NCBI GenBank assembly: GCA_018434685.1
Contig: JAHDOV010000010.1
Location: forward strand, 124,001 to 188,000
Direction: 5' to 3'
Origin: Deltaproteobacteria bacterium
Lineage (GTDB): Bacteria > Desulfobacterota > Desulfomonilia > UBA1062
Length of the DNA: 64,000 nt
The notes under the pieces were generated by a model. That model searched no databases and had not been told where the DNA came from. It worked only from the letters and a program-made list of their open reading frames with translations. Positions 1-8,375 of the stretch are shown in pieces. Every line of letters begins with the position of its first letter. Positions within the stretch are counted from its first letter, which is position 1. The translations under genes and the position numbers were made by a program.

Positions 1-1042
1 TGGTGATACCGGTTATGCCCAGCGCATTGTTGAACTGCCTGGTCTGTTCGATGGCATTCTGTCCTATGGTGGCGTCCAGGACGAGCAGGATCTCGTTGGG
101 TGATCCCGGCAGCTTCTTGTCGAGCACCCGTTTCGTCTTTTTCAGCTCTTCCATGAGATTCTCTTTTGTATGCAGCCGGCCGGCAGTGTCGATGATGAGC
201 ACGTCATGCCCACGTGATATGGCTGCCTGCAACCCGTCAAAGGCAACCGAGGACGGGTCTGCACCTTCGTGAGATTTGATGAAGTCGGCACCCACCTTGT
301 CCGCCCAGTGTTCGAGCTGTTCGATTGCAGCTGCCCGGAAGGTGTCCCCGGAAGCGATGATTACCGATTTGCCCTCGTTCTTGAGCCGGTAGGCTATCTT
401 GGCAATGGTGGTTGTCTTGCCGGAGCCGTTCACGCCGGTCACCATGATGACATAGGGCTTTGTCTCTGCCGGCAGGTTGAGCGGGGCCTCGCGCCCTTGA
501 AGGATCGTTGTGATCTCCTCCTTGATGGCATTCATCGCTGCTGAGGCATCATGGATCGATCCGGCGTTTTTCTGGACATGTTCGAATATCGCATAGGCGG
601 TTCTTACGCCGATATCCGTTCCCACGAGGGTTTCCTCGAGCTCAGTCAGAAGGTGTTCGTCAACGGTGTCCGATCGTCTGAATACCGCAGAGATCCGGTC
701 GATGAACCCCTTGTGCGTCTTGGAAAGGCCTCTCTCGAGCTTTTCCTGTGCGCTCGGGGCAGGCTTTTTCACCGGTGTGGGGGCTGCCTTTTCTTTCGGC
801 TCTTCCCCTACGATCTGCTCGGGGACATATCCCTCGAGGGGGACTGGGGTTCGCGGATGGATGCCCGGTATGGGGATGACCCAAGCATTGAGGGCGACCG
901 CAGCGACAAGATACGACAACGACGGGATATCCACGGGCAGGGTAAACGGCAGTGTGTTGAGGGTGTCTGCTATGAAGAGATAGAAAAATACGTAACTGAA
1001 CAGATATATGATATAGTCAGATGGGGAAAACCGGTAATTCAA
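1..1042 (-). CDS. ftsY: Signal recognition particle receptor FtsY (partial, C-terminus off the left edge)
   Basis: SRP receptor GTPase that docks ribosome-SRP complexes at the inner membrane. About 347 codons are present. Read on the minus strand, the P-loop GVNGSGKTTT lies near 400-430, followed by DTFRAAAIEQL and DTAGRLHTKENLMEELKK, all typical of the SRP NG domain; the reading frame is still open at base 1, so the last part of the G domain is missing. The start is a TTG at 1042, chosen because GAGGAGG sits six bases upstream and no ATG occurs in frame before the NG domain. From this start the N-terminus carries two hydrophobic stretches (about residues 8-27 and 41-60) before a charged Lys/Pro/Ala-rich linker, so this FtsY may be directly membrane anchored. 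The family call is secure; the start is likely. Confidence 0.95.
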   Translation of the reverse strand, partial: MNYRFSPSDYIIYLFSYVFFYLFIADTLNTLPFTLPVDIPSLSYLVAAVALNAWVIPIPGIHPRTPVPLEGYVPEQIVGEEPKEKAAPTPVKKPAPSAQEKLERGLSKTHKGFIDRISAVFRRSDTVDEHLLTELEETLVGTDIGVRTAYAIFEHVQKNAGSIHDASAAMNAIKEEITTILQGREAPLNLPAETKPYVIMVTGVNGSGKTTTIAKIAYRLKNEGKSVIIASGDTFRAAAIEQLEHWADKVGADFIKSHEGADPSSVAFDGLQAAISRGHDVLIIDTAGRLHTKENLMEELKKTKRVLDKKLPGSPNEILLVLDATIGQNAIEQTRQFNNALGITGIT

Positions 1043-1244
1043 GTTGTACCTCCTCGGGTATTTTTGCCTGCTCACTCCTAGCACAGGCCCGGAAAAAGGA
1101 CAAGCGCTAGCTGGTTCGGCCCCGGGTCCTGACCCGGAGAAATGATTGTTCGTTTACAAGCCTGTACCGGACGCACTCTCCGGACACCGGGAAAAACCTC
1201 TTGACAGAGAAGCCATAACTGCGTACCTCTATAGTGAAGCATGA

Positions 1245-1255
1245 AGTTTAACTTT
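1245..1255 (+). promoter_or_regulatory. Shared 11-bp motif AGTTTAACTTT (copy 1), candidate MerR operator
   Basis: AGTTTAACTTT lies 41 bases before the ATG of the first flavoprotein gene. It extends into the perfect inverted repeat GTTTAA-CT-TTAAAC. The same 11 bases, in the same orientation relative to the downstream gene, occur upstream of the second flavoprotein gene (3556-3566) and the MerR gene (6909-6919). Confidence 0.55.
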
Positions 1256-1295
1256 AAACAATATGCTCAATACAGATTCTTCGAGGGAGGGTAGC

Positions 1296-2285
1296 ATGAT
1301 CAAGACCGCCATTACCGACATGTTTGATATCAAGTACCCGATTATCTGCGGTGCCATGATGTGGCTGAGTAAGCCCGAGCTCTGCGCCGCCATCTCCAAT
1401 GCAGGGGGCATGGGAAACCTCACTGCGGGGAATTATGAGTCGGAAGAGGAATTCAGGGGCGCTGTGCGCAAGACGAAAGAGCTCACCGACAAGCCCTTTG
1501 TGATCGGTCTTACCCTCCTTCCCTCCATCAGGATAACCGCAGAACACCATTCGATGTACGTGAAGGTCTGCGCCGAGGAGCGGGTGGCAGCCATTGAAGT
1601 ATCCGGGTCGCCGCTGGACAAAGTCGTGGGAACCGACGGTGTCAAGAGGCTCAAGGATGCGGGCGTCAGGCTCTTTCACAAGGTCGGCTCGGTCCGGCAT
1701 GCAGTACATGCCCAGAAGGCCGGCTACGACGGGGTCTATGCTGCAGGTTTCGAGGAGGGCGGGCACCCCTTGAATGACGATGTGACAACCATGGTGTTGA
1801 CCCCGAGGATCGTTGACTCGGTGGATATCCCCGTGGTCACCGTCGGGGGGGTCTGTGACGGGAGATCCCTGGCCGCTGCCCTGACCCTGGGGGCCCAGGG
1901 GGTGATGATGGCGAGCAGATTTATCGCCACGAAGGAATGTATCGTGCACCCGAATATCAAGCAGGAGCTCATCAAGCGGCAGGAGTTTGAGACAACCATG
2001 TTCGGGAAATCCATTGGGCTGCAGGGAAGGGGCCTGAAGAACAGGGTGATAGCCGAGGTGGTTTCGATAGAAGAGAGGGGTGGCGGGCTCGAAGAGCTCA
2101 TACCGCTCATCTCGGGAGAGCGGATCAAAAAGGCGTGGGAACAAGGCTCGGTAGATGAGGCGCCCCTGATGGTGGGACAGTCCATCGGGCATATCCACGA
2201 TATCATCAGTTGCGCTGAGCTGCTCGAGCGGATGCATGATGAAGCCATTGCCCATTTGAACAAGGCCAAAGGTCTGTTTCAGTAG
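1296..2285 (+). CDS. Nitronate monooxygenase / FabK-like flavin oxidoreductase
   Basis: 329-residue FMN-dependent TIM-barrel enzyme of the nitronate monooxygenase / enoyl-ACP reductase II (YrpB/FabK) superfamily. The N-terminus has the family pattern of a beta strand followed by PIICGAMMW and AAISNAGGMGNL; later come GGHP, an FMN-phosphate type stretch VTVGGVCDGRSLAAAL, and GAQGVMMASRF. The ATG at 1296 is preferred to the in-frame ATG at 1263 because GGGAGGG lies just upstream of it. The actual substrate is unknown: in anaerobes this family is often found with acyl-CoA or aromatic metabolism rather than nitroalkane oxidation. It is convergent with a paralogue, both carrying the shared upstream motif, which suggests common control by the nearby MerR regulator. 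Confidence 0.85.
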   Translation: MIKTAITDMFDIKYPIICGAMMWLSKPELCAAISNAGGMGNLTAGNYESEEEFRGAVRKTKELTDKPFVIGLTLLPSIRITAEHHSMYVKVCAEERVAAIEVSGSPLDKVVGTDGVKRLKDAGVRLFHKVGSVRHAVHAQKAGYDGVYAAGFEEGGHPLNDDVTTMVLTPRIVDSVDIPVVTVGGVCDGRSLAAALTLGAQGVMMASRFIATKECIVHPNIKQELIKRQEFETTMFGKSIGLQGRGLKNRVIAEVVSIEERGGGLEELIPLISGERIKKAWEQGSVDEAPLMVGQSIGHIHDIISCAELLERMHDEAIAHLNKAKGLFQ

Positions 2286-2299
2286 CGGTCTGCCCGTAA

Positions 2300-2342
2300 A
2301 AAAAGCGGTTATGCACTGATGCTTGGGGCATAACCGCTTTTT
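2300..2342. terminator. Bidirectional intrinsic terminator
   Basis: AAAAAGCGGTTATGC (2300-2314) pairs with GCATAACCGCTTTTT (2328-2342), a 15-bp perfect stem with A-rich and T-rich flanks, between the convergent flavoprotein genes. It can serve both strands. Confidence 0.93.
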
Positions 2343-2359
2343 ATTTTATCAGTGTAAGG

Positions 2360-3484
2360 CTATTTCTTTTCTTTGGCCTTCGGTGCCGCCTTCCTGGTTG
2401 TTTTTGCCTTTGCAGCCGCAGGCTTGGCAGCTATTTCAATCTTCGCCTTTATTGCCAGATTCCTGGCAACTTCTTCCGCCTCCTTGACGGTCCTCTCAAT
2501 GACCTCCTTAACGGTGGGGTTGTCCTTGATAAGGCCCATTACCTGACCGACAGGGAGAACGCCCTCTTTTACATCACCGTCTTCAGTTGCTACCCGGATG
2601 GCCTTGAATGCATTTGCCATATATGCCAGCTGCCTGGCATTCTTCCACCCTGAGAGCATAACGCCGATAAAGAGCTTGAAGTAGGGAAGGTGCATCTGTT
2701 TGGCGATATCCACGGAATTCGGCAAGGCCTCCAGCAGCTTTCTGATGTTCAGTCCCTGTCTTACGGCATTTCTCGCGGCTTTTGTGTCCAGGACCCTGCA
2801 GCCGAGACCATCGAACCGATTCGAATAGAGGGTATCGTACGTCCCTTTTTCAATGGACAGTTTCTTGTAATTATCGTGAAGCGGACTTTCCTGGGTGGTC
2901 ATGAGCCGGGTTCCCATGGCTGCACCTTCTGCCCCAAGGGCAATGGCAGCTGCAAGGCCTCTGCCGTCACCAATTCCCCCCGCGGCAATGATCGGGATGT
3001 CAACTGCCGAGGCGATCGAGGGAATGAGACAGAACGTCGTGGCCTCTTCGCCATGTGCGGCTGCCTCATAACCGGTCACGAGCAGGCCGTCGCACCCGTA
3101 GTCCTGTGCCCTCTTTGCATGCTTGTGATTGACAACGGTGGCGATCACCTTGCCCCCGTATTCATGGGCGGCCTTTACTATCCAGTCTCCTTTGCCCAGA
3201 GAGAAGTTGATGACCGGTACCTTCTCTTCCAATGCGACCCGTGCATTATCGGCAGCACCGGGAAAAAGCAGCGTGGCGTTCGCTCCGAACGGCTTGTCCG
3301 TGAGTGATTTAATCTCTCTGATTGCCTGACGCGTCTGCTCTGCATCGAAAGGCCCGGTAGCAAGGATGCCCAGACCGCCGGCATTGGAGACTGCTGCAAC
3401 CATTTTCGGGACACTGATCCAGCTCATTCCTGAAAGCACGATGGGGTGCTTGATGCCTAAGAGTTCGGTTAAGCGCGTTTTCAT
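2360..3484 (-). CDS. Nitronate monooxygenase-like flavoprotein with Lys/Ala-rich tail
   Basis: 374 residues, paralogous to the convergent flavoprotein. Shared family marks are KHPIVLSGMSWIS, AAVSNAGGLGIL, the FMN-binding stretch IIAAGGIGDGRGLAAAIALG and GAEGAAMGTRLM. After the catalytic barrel the protein carries an extension ending in about 23 residues made almost only of Lys, Ala, Thr and Arg (from AAKPAAAKAK to the C-terminus), similar in style to histone H1-like tails and absent from the paralogue. The start ATG at 3484 has AGGAGCC-like pairing (ggagccatg) just upstream. Substrate unknown; a 2-nitropropane dioxygenase label should not be taken literally in an anaerobe. Confidence 0.85.
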   Translation of the reverse strand: MKTRLTELLGIKHPIVLSGMSWISVPKMVAAVSNAGGLGILATGPFDAEQTRQAIREIKSLTDKPFGANATLLFPGAADNARVALEEKVPVINFSLGKGDWIVKAAHEYGGKVIATVVNHKHAKRAQDYGCDGLLVTGYEAAAHGEEATTFCLIPSIASAVDIPIIAAGGIGDGRGLAAAIALGAEGAAMGTRLMTTQESPLHDNYKKLSIEKGTYDTLYSNRFDGLGCRVLDTKAARNAVRQGLNIRKLLEALPNSVDIAKQMHLPYFKLFIGVMLSGWKNARQLAYMANAFKAIRVATEDGDVKEGVLPVGQVMGLIKDNPTVKEVIERTVKEAEEVARNLAIKAKIEIAAKPAAAKAKTTRKAAPKAKEKK

Positions 3485-3555
3485 ACATGGCTCCTTTTTG
3501 GATAGTAAACTAACCCTTCATTTTATGGTGCTATCTGGTGCCCAGTATTAAGGTT

Positions 3556-3566
3556 AAAGTTAAACT
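3556..3566 (-). promoter_or_regulatory. Shared 11-bp motif (copy 2), candidate MerR operator
   Basis: AGTTTAACTTT on the minus strand, 72 bases upstream of the second flavoprotein start; flanks give GTTTAACTTTAACC, a slightly imperfect dyad. Confidence 0.55.
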
Positions 3567-3766
3567 ACAAGGTTTTCTTATATGGAAACGGCAAATTCTT
3601 GTCAAGAAGAGTTTTACGATAGTAAGGTATTCCGGATTCAGTATCATGATATCTTGAATGAAGGGGTCGGCATATCATCGGGGCGCTCCGCGACCGGTAT
3701 TCATCTGCCGGACCAGTCTTTCAGGCCATGACTGGCAGGGGGAACAGGTGATCCCGGTCTTGCTTC

Positions 3767-4984
3767 TCAGGGAAGCGTGCCGCCAACCTCGACCGTGACT
3801 GAATCATACCATTGGTCCCCGCTTGAATCCCTGAACGAGACCGATATCACATGACTTCCCGGGGCCGTAAAGATAAAGTTCGCATCAAGGGGGGTTCCCT
3901 GCCAGGCATACCGGATGCTTGCGTCATACCCCCAGGAGTATCTGAACGGCGGGTTGCCCTTGAGAATCTCTGCGGGAAGATGGAGGCTGCCCCCTGCAGG
4001 CACAGACAGCCCCCCGGGGGTCCGGATGAAGACAACGACCGGCTCGTCCCGTGAAGGAATTGGGCCGTAGCTCGATGGCTCGATCACGGTAATGAGCCTG
4101 AAATCCCTTGCTGTTTCACCGCTGGCGTCGGCTGTTGAGAAGAGCACCGTGTAGGTGCCCGGGGTATTGAAGGACATATCTCCGGGATCTTCTCCCTGGA
4201 AGAGGTTTCCCCCATCCCCGAAATCCCAGACAGACGAATAGGGCGGGGTACCTCCGATCACAGAGCCCTGGAGGTTGAAGGACTGACCCTGTATGAGGAT
4301 GCCATGCCCGGACGGTGACTGTATCCAGGCGACAAGCTTCATATTCTTCAAGGCCTCCTCGGCTTCGAGGGCTTCTTCTGCAATCACGGTGAGGGTTTCT
4401 TCCAGGTGGAGCTGTGCGTCTTCGGCAGAGATGAGCAGGCGGTCTTCAGGATAGATCTCCAGATCGTTGAGCGTGGCGAACATGGCCTGCACATCCGGGT
4501 TATGGTCGAAATCCGGGTCGGTGAAGTCAACGTGGAATCCCTGGAGGGCCTCCCTCATGACTGTGGTGATGGTTATCCCGTTACCCGGATCACCATCCAG
4601 ATCAAGGGACTGCAGGAACTGTGAGATGTTTATGACCACTGGATGGGTGGCGTTGACTGCCCCGGGCACCAGATCGATCGGCGTGATGATGTCCCTTGCC
4701 GTGCTCGACCCCAGGACCACATCCCCGATGGAGAAGGTGATGGTTTCACCGGCCTTGTAGTTGAATGTGCCTTCGGCACCGGTCAGACCTGTCCAGGTAA
4801 GAGAATCATATTGAAGCCCCTCTACGGGGCCGTCGAGGAATCTTCCCTGGTCGGCATCCTCCGGGGTTACGAAGACGCCGCCGCCTCCACCCGTGTCGCA
4901 GGCGGCTGTAAAGGTGAGGATGAGTGCTGAACAGATGAGAGAAAGTGCCGTTAGCCGGAAATCTTGTGAAGATGAAAACTTCAT
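3767..4984 (-). CDS. Lipoprotein with PKD-like domains
   Basis: 405 residues from the ATG at 4984. The N-terminus MKFSSSQDFRLTALSLICSA leads into a hydrophobic core and lipobox TAAC, then a Gly run, so it should be a lipid-anchored envelope protein. Next is a segment with the pattern DGPVEGLQY..TGAEGTFNY..GETITFSIGD, seen repeatedly in secreted deltaproteobacterial lipoproteins, then a helical region, then two PKD/Ig-like modules (one with GGTPPYSSVWDFGDGG, the second with GNPPFRYSWGYD). An in-frame upstream ATG at 5029 would add 15 residues before the signal peptide and is less likely. It shares architecture with the next lipoprotein upstream, and both are on the same strand. Function unknown; probably binding or structural. 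Confidence 0.75.
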   Translation of the reverse strand: MKFSSSQDFRLTALSLICSALILTFTAACDTGGGGGVFVTPEDADQGRFLDGPVEGLQYDSLTWTGLTGAEGTFNYKAGETITFSIGDVVLGSSTARDIITPIDLVPGAVNATHPVVINISQFLQSLDLDGDPGNGITITTVMREALQGFHVDFTDPDFDHNPDVQAMFATLNDLEIYPEDRLLISAEDAQLHLEETLTVIAEEALEAEEALKNMKLVAWIQSPSGHGILIQGQSFNLQGSVIGGTPPYSSVWDFGDGGNLFQGEDPGDMSFNTPGTYTVLFSTADASGETARDFRLITVIEPSSYGPIPSRDEPVVVFIRTPGGLSVPAGGSLHLPAEILKGNPPFRYSWGYDASIRYAWQGTPLDANFIFTAPGSHVISVSFRDSSGDQWYDSVTVEVGGTLP

Positions 4985-5202
4985 TCTCCATTCCCCCATA
5001 GTGATCAAATAATGTTCATAAATGCACATGACAAGAGCCGCAGGTTCATGGGTGAAATCAGGGGGAGCTTATCAATGGTGAAAATAAGAAGCCCCCTTTA
5101 ACGTTTTGAGTGCTCCTGGTATCAACCTCTTCACCCTGATGCAGACCAAATACCACCCAATACATGAGAACGGGACAACAGGGCCGGCAGCAAGGTTAAG
5201 TC

Positions 5203-5910
5203 TCACTGTACAATGATCGTAACCGAATCAGTGTGTTCGTCACTGTCTGCATCGATCGCCCTGAAGGTAACATCAAAGGTGCCCGGCGTATTGAATGTAA
5301 TGCTCGGACTGGGGGGTGTTGTGGCATTCTCCGCATAGTAATCACGTGCAACCTCATCGGGGAAATCCAGCGAGAAGGTGAATGGCCCATTGCCTCCCTG
5401 TACCTGGATATTGAAATCGATCGAGGAACCCCGTGGGATCGTTACGGGATCACCGGATGGCGAAACGATAGTCACTATCGGCTCGGTATCGACCCAATCC
5501 CTGACCGTGATGGTGACCGAGGCGCTGCCTGTCGTGCCGGTCTCGTCTGTTGCCGTGAGCGAAACATCATAGGAGCCGGTCTTGTTGAAGGTTATCACGT
5601 GTTCGAGCGGGGCAGGGCCTGTTTCCTGATAATTCCTGGCTGCCTCGTCAAAATTCCAGGCGAAGCTGTAATCAGGGGTTCCCTTGGAGGCAGAACCTCT
5701 GAACGTGACTGAGTCTCCCTTGGTAATGGTCTGATTGGCTGCAGGAGAGATTATGCTGAGACCAAGGGGGTTGGTTGTATCGCCGGAATCAGTTGTGCCG
5801 TCAGAACCGCCGGAGCCCCCTGAGCCGCCACCTGAACAACCGAAAGCAAAGAATACGATGAGAAAGAACAAGAGCAGATGCTTTATATTCTTTGTCGAAC
5901 CAAACGTCAT
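5203..5910 (-). CDS. Lipoprotein with two PKD-like repeats
   Basis: 235 residues from the ATG at 5910, which is preceded by GGAGGG nine bases upstream; the in-frame ATG at 6033 lacks such a site and would bury the signal peptide. The N-terminus has HLLLFFLIVFFAFGC, a lipobox at Cys, followed by a Gly/Ser linker. Two PKD-like beta-sandwich repeats follow, each with the pattern GTPDYSFAWNFDE / GNGPFTFSLDFPDE and SYDVSLTATD / TFDVTFRAID. The repeats resemble those of the neighbouring lipoprotein, suggesting paralogous surface proteins. No enzymatic motif is visible. Confidence 0.75.
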   Translation of the reverse strand: MTFGSTKNIKHLLLFFLIVFFAFGCSGGGSGGSGGSDGTTDSGDTTNPLGLSIISPAANQTITKGDSVTFRGSASKGTPDYSFAWNFDEAARNYQETGPAPLEHVITFNKTGSYDVSLTATDETGTTGSASVTITVRDWVDTEPIVTIVSPSGDPVTIPRGSSIDFNIQVQGGNGPFTFSLDFPDEVARDYYAENATTPPSPSITFNTPGTFDVTFRAIDADSDEHTDSVTIIVQ

Positions 5911-6195
5911 AAGATAGTCCCTCCAGTCATTACTCACTCGACAAGGTGATACGTGTTTCCGTCTCTCATTCGGGATGAGCGCTTTGCATGTCTGTGTACA
6001 TAATTCTACGGGTATTGGGTAAGCAAAAATCATGCTGGAAAATTAAATCCGAAATATCAACCAGTTGATTTGATACGGAAGAACGCACCAATGGAATAGT
6101 GGTAATTTTTTACCCAAGGATAGAGAATAAAGTACCCTTTTCTTGTGACCTTGCAGTATCAGGGTGGGGTCCTGGCGGATGCTCTCGAGCGGGTA

Positions 6196-6888
6196 TCAGT
6201 TCTTCAGGCTTTTCTGTATGGTTGCCTGGATCCTCCTCTGGAACAGCCGCTTCATGATATAGGTTCTGAGAAAATCGGCCATCTTGGATATTTCTGTGGT
6301 AATCCTGATATTTTCCTGCGTCGCTTTTCCCTGTACGGCCTGTCTCCTGAGTCTGATTTCGTTGTCCACAATCTCTGAGCCCAGGTCCACGTAAAATTTC
6401 AGATCGTTCATGTCCTGACCGAAATCGATGATGCGTTTTAACACATCCCTGCCAAAACGGATGTCTTCTGCGTTAAAGCAGGTCCGTCCTTTTTCCTGCA
6501 GATAGGGCATGAGCAGTCCGATCTTTACCGCTTCCTGGAATTCATCGCTGCTCAGCCCGGTGTGTTTGAGGAAGTCTTTCTTGTCTACCATGATGTCCGC
6601 TGCATCAGGCTGTGTGCCGAAGATTGCGTCTTCGATGGCCTCGGCCTCTTCAAGGCTCATGCCGTCATCCATTCTCCTGAGGATATTCCTGATCACGGAC
6701 AGCGGGAAGTATTTCGTCTCCTGAAGATGGCGGATGGCCTGGATTTTCTCTACGCAGCCCTCGTCGTAGTATGCCATGCTCTTGTTTACCTTGTCGGGTT
6801 CCGGGAGCAATCCCTGTCGGACATAGTAACGTATGGTGGACGGTGGGACACCGCTTTTTTTAGCTATCTCACCGATTTTCAATGACAT
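6196..6888 (-). CDS. MerR-family transcriptional regulator
   Basis: 230 residues. The N-terminal winged helix-turn-helix is clear: KIGEIAKKSGVPPSTIRYYV, then LLPEP and a second wing, followed by the dimerization helix. A C-terminal half of about 140 residues, containing a second HTH-like stretch (KKDFLKHTGLSSDEFQEAVK), is probably the ligand-sensing part; it has no Cys cluster like the metal sensors. A good AAGGAG lies ahead of the ATG. An 11-bp motif identical to those in front of two flavoprotein genes lies 21 bases upstream of this start, consistent with autoregulation plus control of those genes. The ligand is unknown; acyl-CoA or aromatic sensing, as in LiuR-type MerR proteins, is a guess. 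Confidence 0.88.
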   Translation of the reverse strand: MSLKIGEIAKKSGVPPSTIRYYVRQGLLPEPDKVNKSMAYYDEGCVEKIQAIRHLQETKYFPLSVIRNILRRMDDGMSLEEAEAIEDAIFGTQPDAADIMVDKKDFLKHTGLSSDEFQEAVKIGLLMPYLQEKGRTCFNAEDIRFGRDVLKRIIDFGQDMNDLKFYVDLGSEIVDNEIRLRRQAVQGKATQENIRITTEISKMADFLRTYIMKRLFQRRIQATIQKSLKN

Positions 6889-6908
6889 TGCGAACTCCTT
6901 TTAAGCAT

Positions 6909-6919
6909 AAAGTTAAACT
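6909..6919 (-). promoter_or_regulatory. Shared 11-bp motif (copy 3) upstream of merR, candidate autoregulatory operator
   Basis: AGTTTAACTTT on the minus strand, 21 bases before the MerR start. The downstream flank (ATGC) breaks the dyad seen in copy 1. Confidence 0.5.
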
Positions 6920-7077
6920 CTAAGCCGAGTATAGAACAAAGGACAGTATGTGTCAAAGGAGAGATTTCATTGAGGAGGAGCCTAGTGGTTTGTATCACGA
7001 AAATACCAAGGGGTGTTGCAGCTCAGCCGGGATCAGCTTTGCCATGCAGTGGCCACCGTGGCGGCAGTGCAGGGGGA

Positions 7078-7866
7078 TCAGTTCTTCTGATAGTACTGCA
7101 GTGCCTCGGGGATGAGGGCCTTGAGCTCGCGTATCCTGTTTTCATCTGCCGGGTGTGTCGAAAGGAACTCGGGAGGTGAGCCGTGGGAGGATCCCTGCAT
7201 CATCCGTTCAAAGAATTCAGGGGCCTTTCTCGGGTCATATCCCGCCTTTGCCATGAGTATGATACCAATGTTGTCGGCCTCATACTCCTGTGTCCTGCTG
7301 AAGGGGAGCACGATGCCGACCGTGCTTACTGCGCCATAGCCGAGATTGATGGCCTCGATGGCCTCGGGGCTCTTGTCGGCGATGGCGATATTGAGCCCCT
7401 GCTGACCAAGCTGGATGAGAAGCTGCTCGCTCATCCGCTCGGCTCCATGGCGGGCAAGGGCATGCCCCACTTCATGGGCCAGTACGAAGGCGAGACCTGC
7501 CTCATCCTTGGTATAGGGCAGAATGCCCGTGTAGACGGCCACCTTGCCCCCGGGCAGCGCAAAGGCATTTGCGGTTTTGTCATTGTCGATCACCGTGAAC
7601 TCCCAGTTGTAGCCGGGTTTATCGGCAACGGCTGATATCCTGGTGCCAACCCTTTTCACCATGGCATTGATCGTGGCATCCTTTGATATCTTCTCCTGGG
7701 AAAGCACGTCCTGATAGGCCTGCAAGCCGAGGGCTATCTCTTGCTGTTCTCCAACGAGGATCAATTGGGACCTTCCGGTGACCGGGGCAGTGGCGCATCC
7801 TGCCAGGCCGATCACACCAAGAGCCGCAAGAAATAAAAGAATGCTCGCTATCTTCAGGGACTTCAT
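7078..7866 (-). CDS. M48-family metalloprotease lipoprotein (LoiP/YcaL type)
   Basis: 262 residues. A signal peptide ends in a lipobox GLAGC (Cys 24), then the family segment PVTGRSQLILVGEQQEIALG. The zinc-protease motif HEVGH, in VLAHEVGHALARHGAERMSE, provides two zinc-binding histidines and the catalytic Glu; the third ligand is expected at the Glu of SRTQEYEADNIG. The length matches periplasmic M48 lipoproteins, which act in outer-membrane protein quality control. It is divergent from the giant secreted protein gene, with 509 bp between; a functional link is possible but not shown. Confidence 0.92.
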   Translation of the reverse strand: MKSLKIASILLFLAALGVIGLAGCATAPVTGRSQLILVGEQQEIALGLQAYQDVLSQEKISKDATINAMVKRVGTRISAVADKPGYNWEFTVIDNDKTANAFALPGGKVAVYTGILPYTKDEAGLAFVLAHEVGHALARHGAERMSEQLLIQLGQQGLNIAIADKSPEAIEAINLGYGAVSTVGIVLPFSRTQEYEADNIGIILMAKAGYDPRKAPEFFERMMQGSSHGSPPEFLSTHPADENRIRELKALIPEALQYYQKN

Positions 7867-8375
7867 GACGGTGTCTCACCCCCGTGAGAATATCGTATAG
7901 ACAACACTGTTCACATATCTAGCGCAGATGGACCGGTCATTTCAATAAAAATACATGCATCGCTCCGTGCTGATGTGACGACTGCACGTCTGGAAAATAT
8001 CCCCGGGCATCACGGGCAGCTATCAGGGTGGTTCTGCAGGTTCAGATACCGTGAGTAACATGGGGGGATTTTCTGATGAGTTGTAGCACCTTTTTTTCCT
8101 GCGAATATGAAAATGTTTTCACACTATCTCTGTGCGATACGGACACGCAGGAGGGTAATGATTGTTAACTGGCTGATATATATAGAAGATCAGGTGAGAC
8201 AACCCGTGGTATACATTGTGCAGGCATGAATACGGACACATCTGCAGTTAATTTGGGGACAGGATGATTCGGGATTTTAACAAACTGTTTTTGAGATCAG
8301 GGGCATTTTATCTCTCCATATAGAACTCAATGAGTTGGTGAGATCACCTCACATAGTGATGAGACAGGGGGGTTC
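7867..8375. other. Divergent intergenic region ahead of the giant gene
   Basis: No ORF worth calling. Just before the giant gene two adjacent dyads occur: AACTCA-A-TGAGTT (8324-8336) and GGTGA-GA-TCACC (8337-8348). They lie 28-52 bases before the start and could be an operator or a 5' leader structure. GGGGGG at 8366-8371 is the likely ribosome binding site. I recognise no riboswitch. Confidence 0.4.

Noticed and set aside
551..1081. 176-codon plus-strand frame opposite ftsY
   Set aside because: The minus strand encodes the FtsY NG domain with complete GTPase motifs; the plus frame is its shadow.
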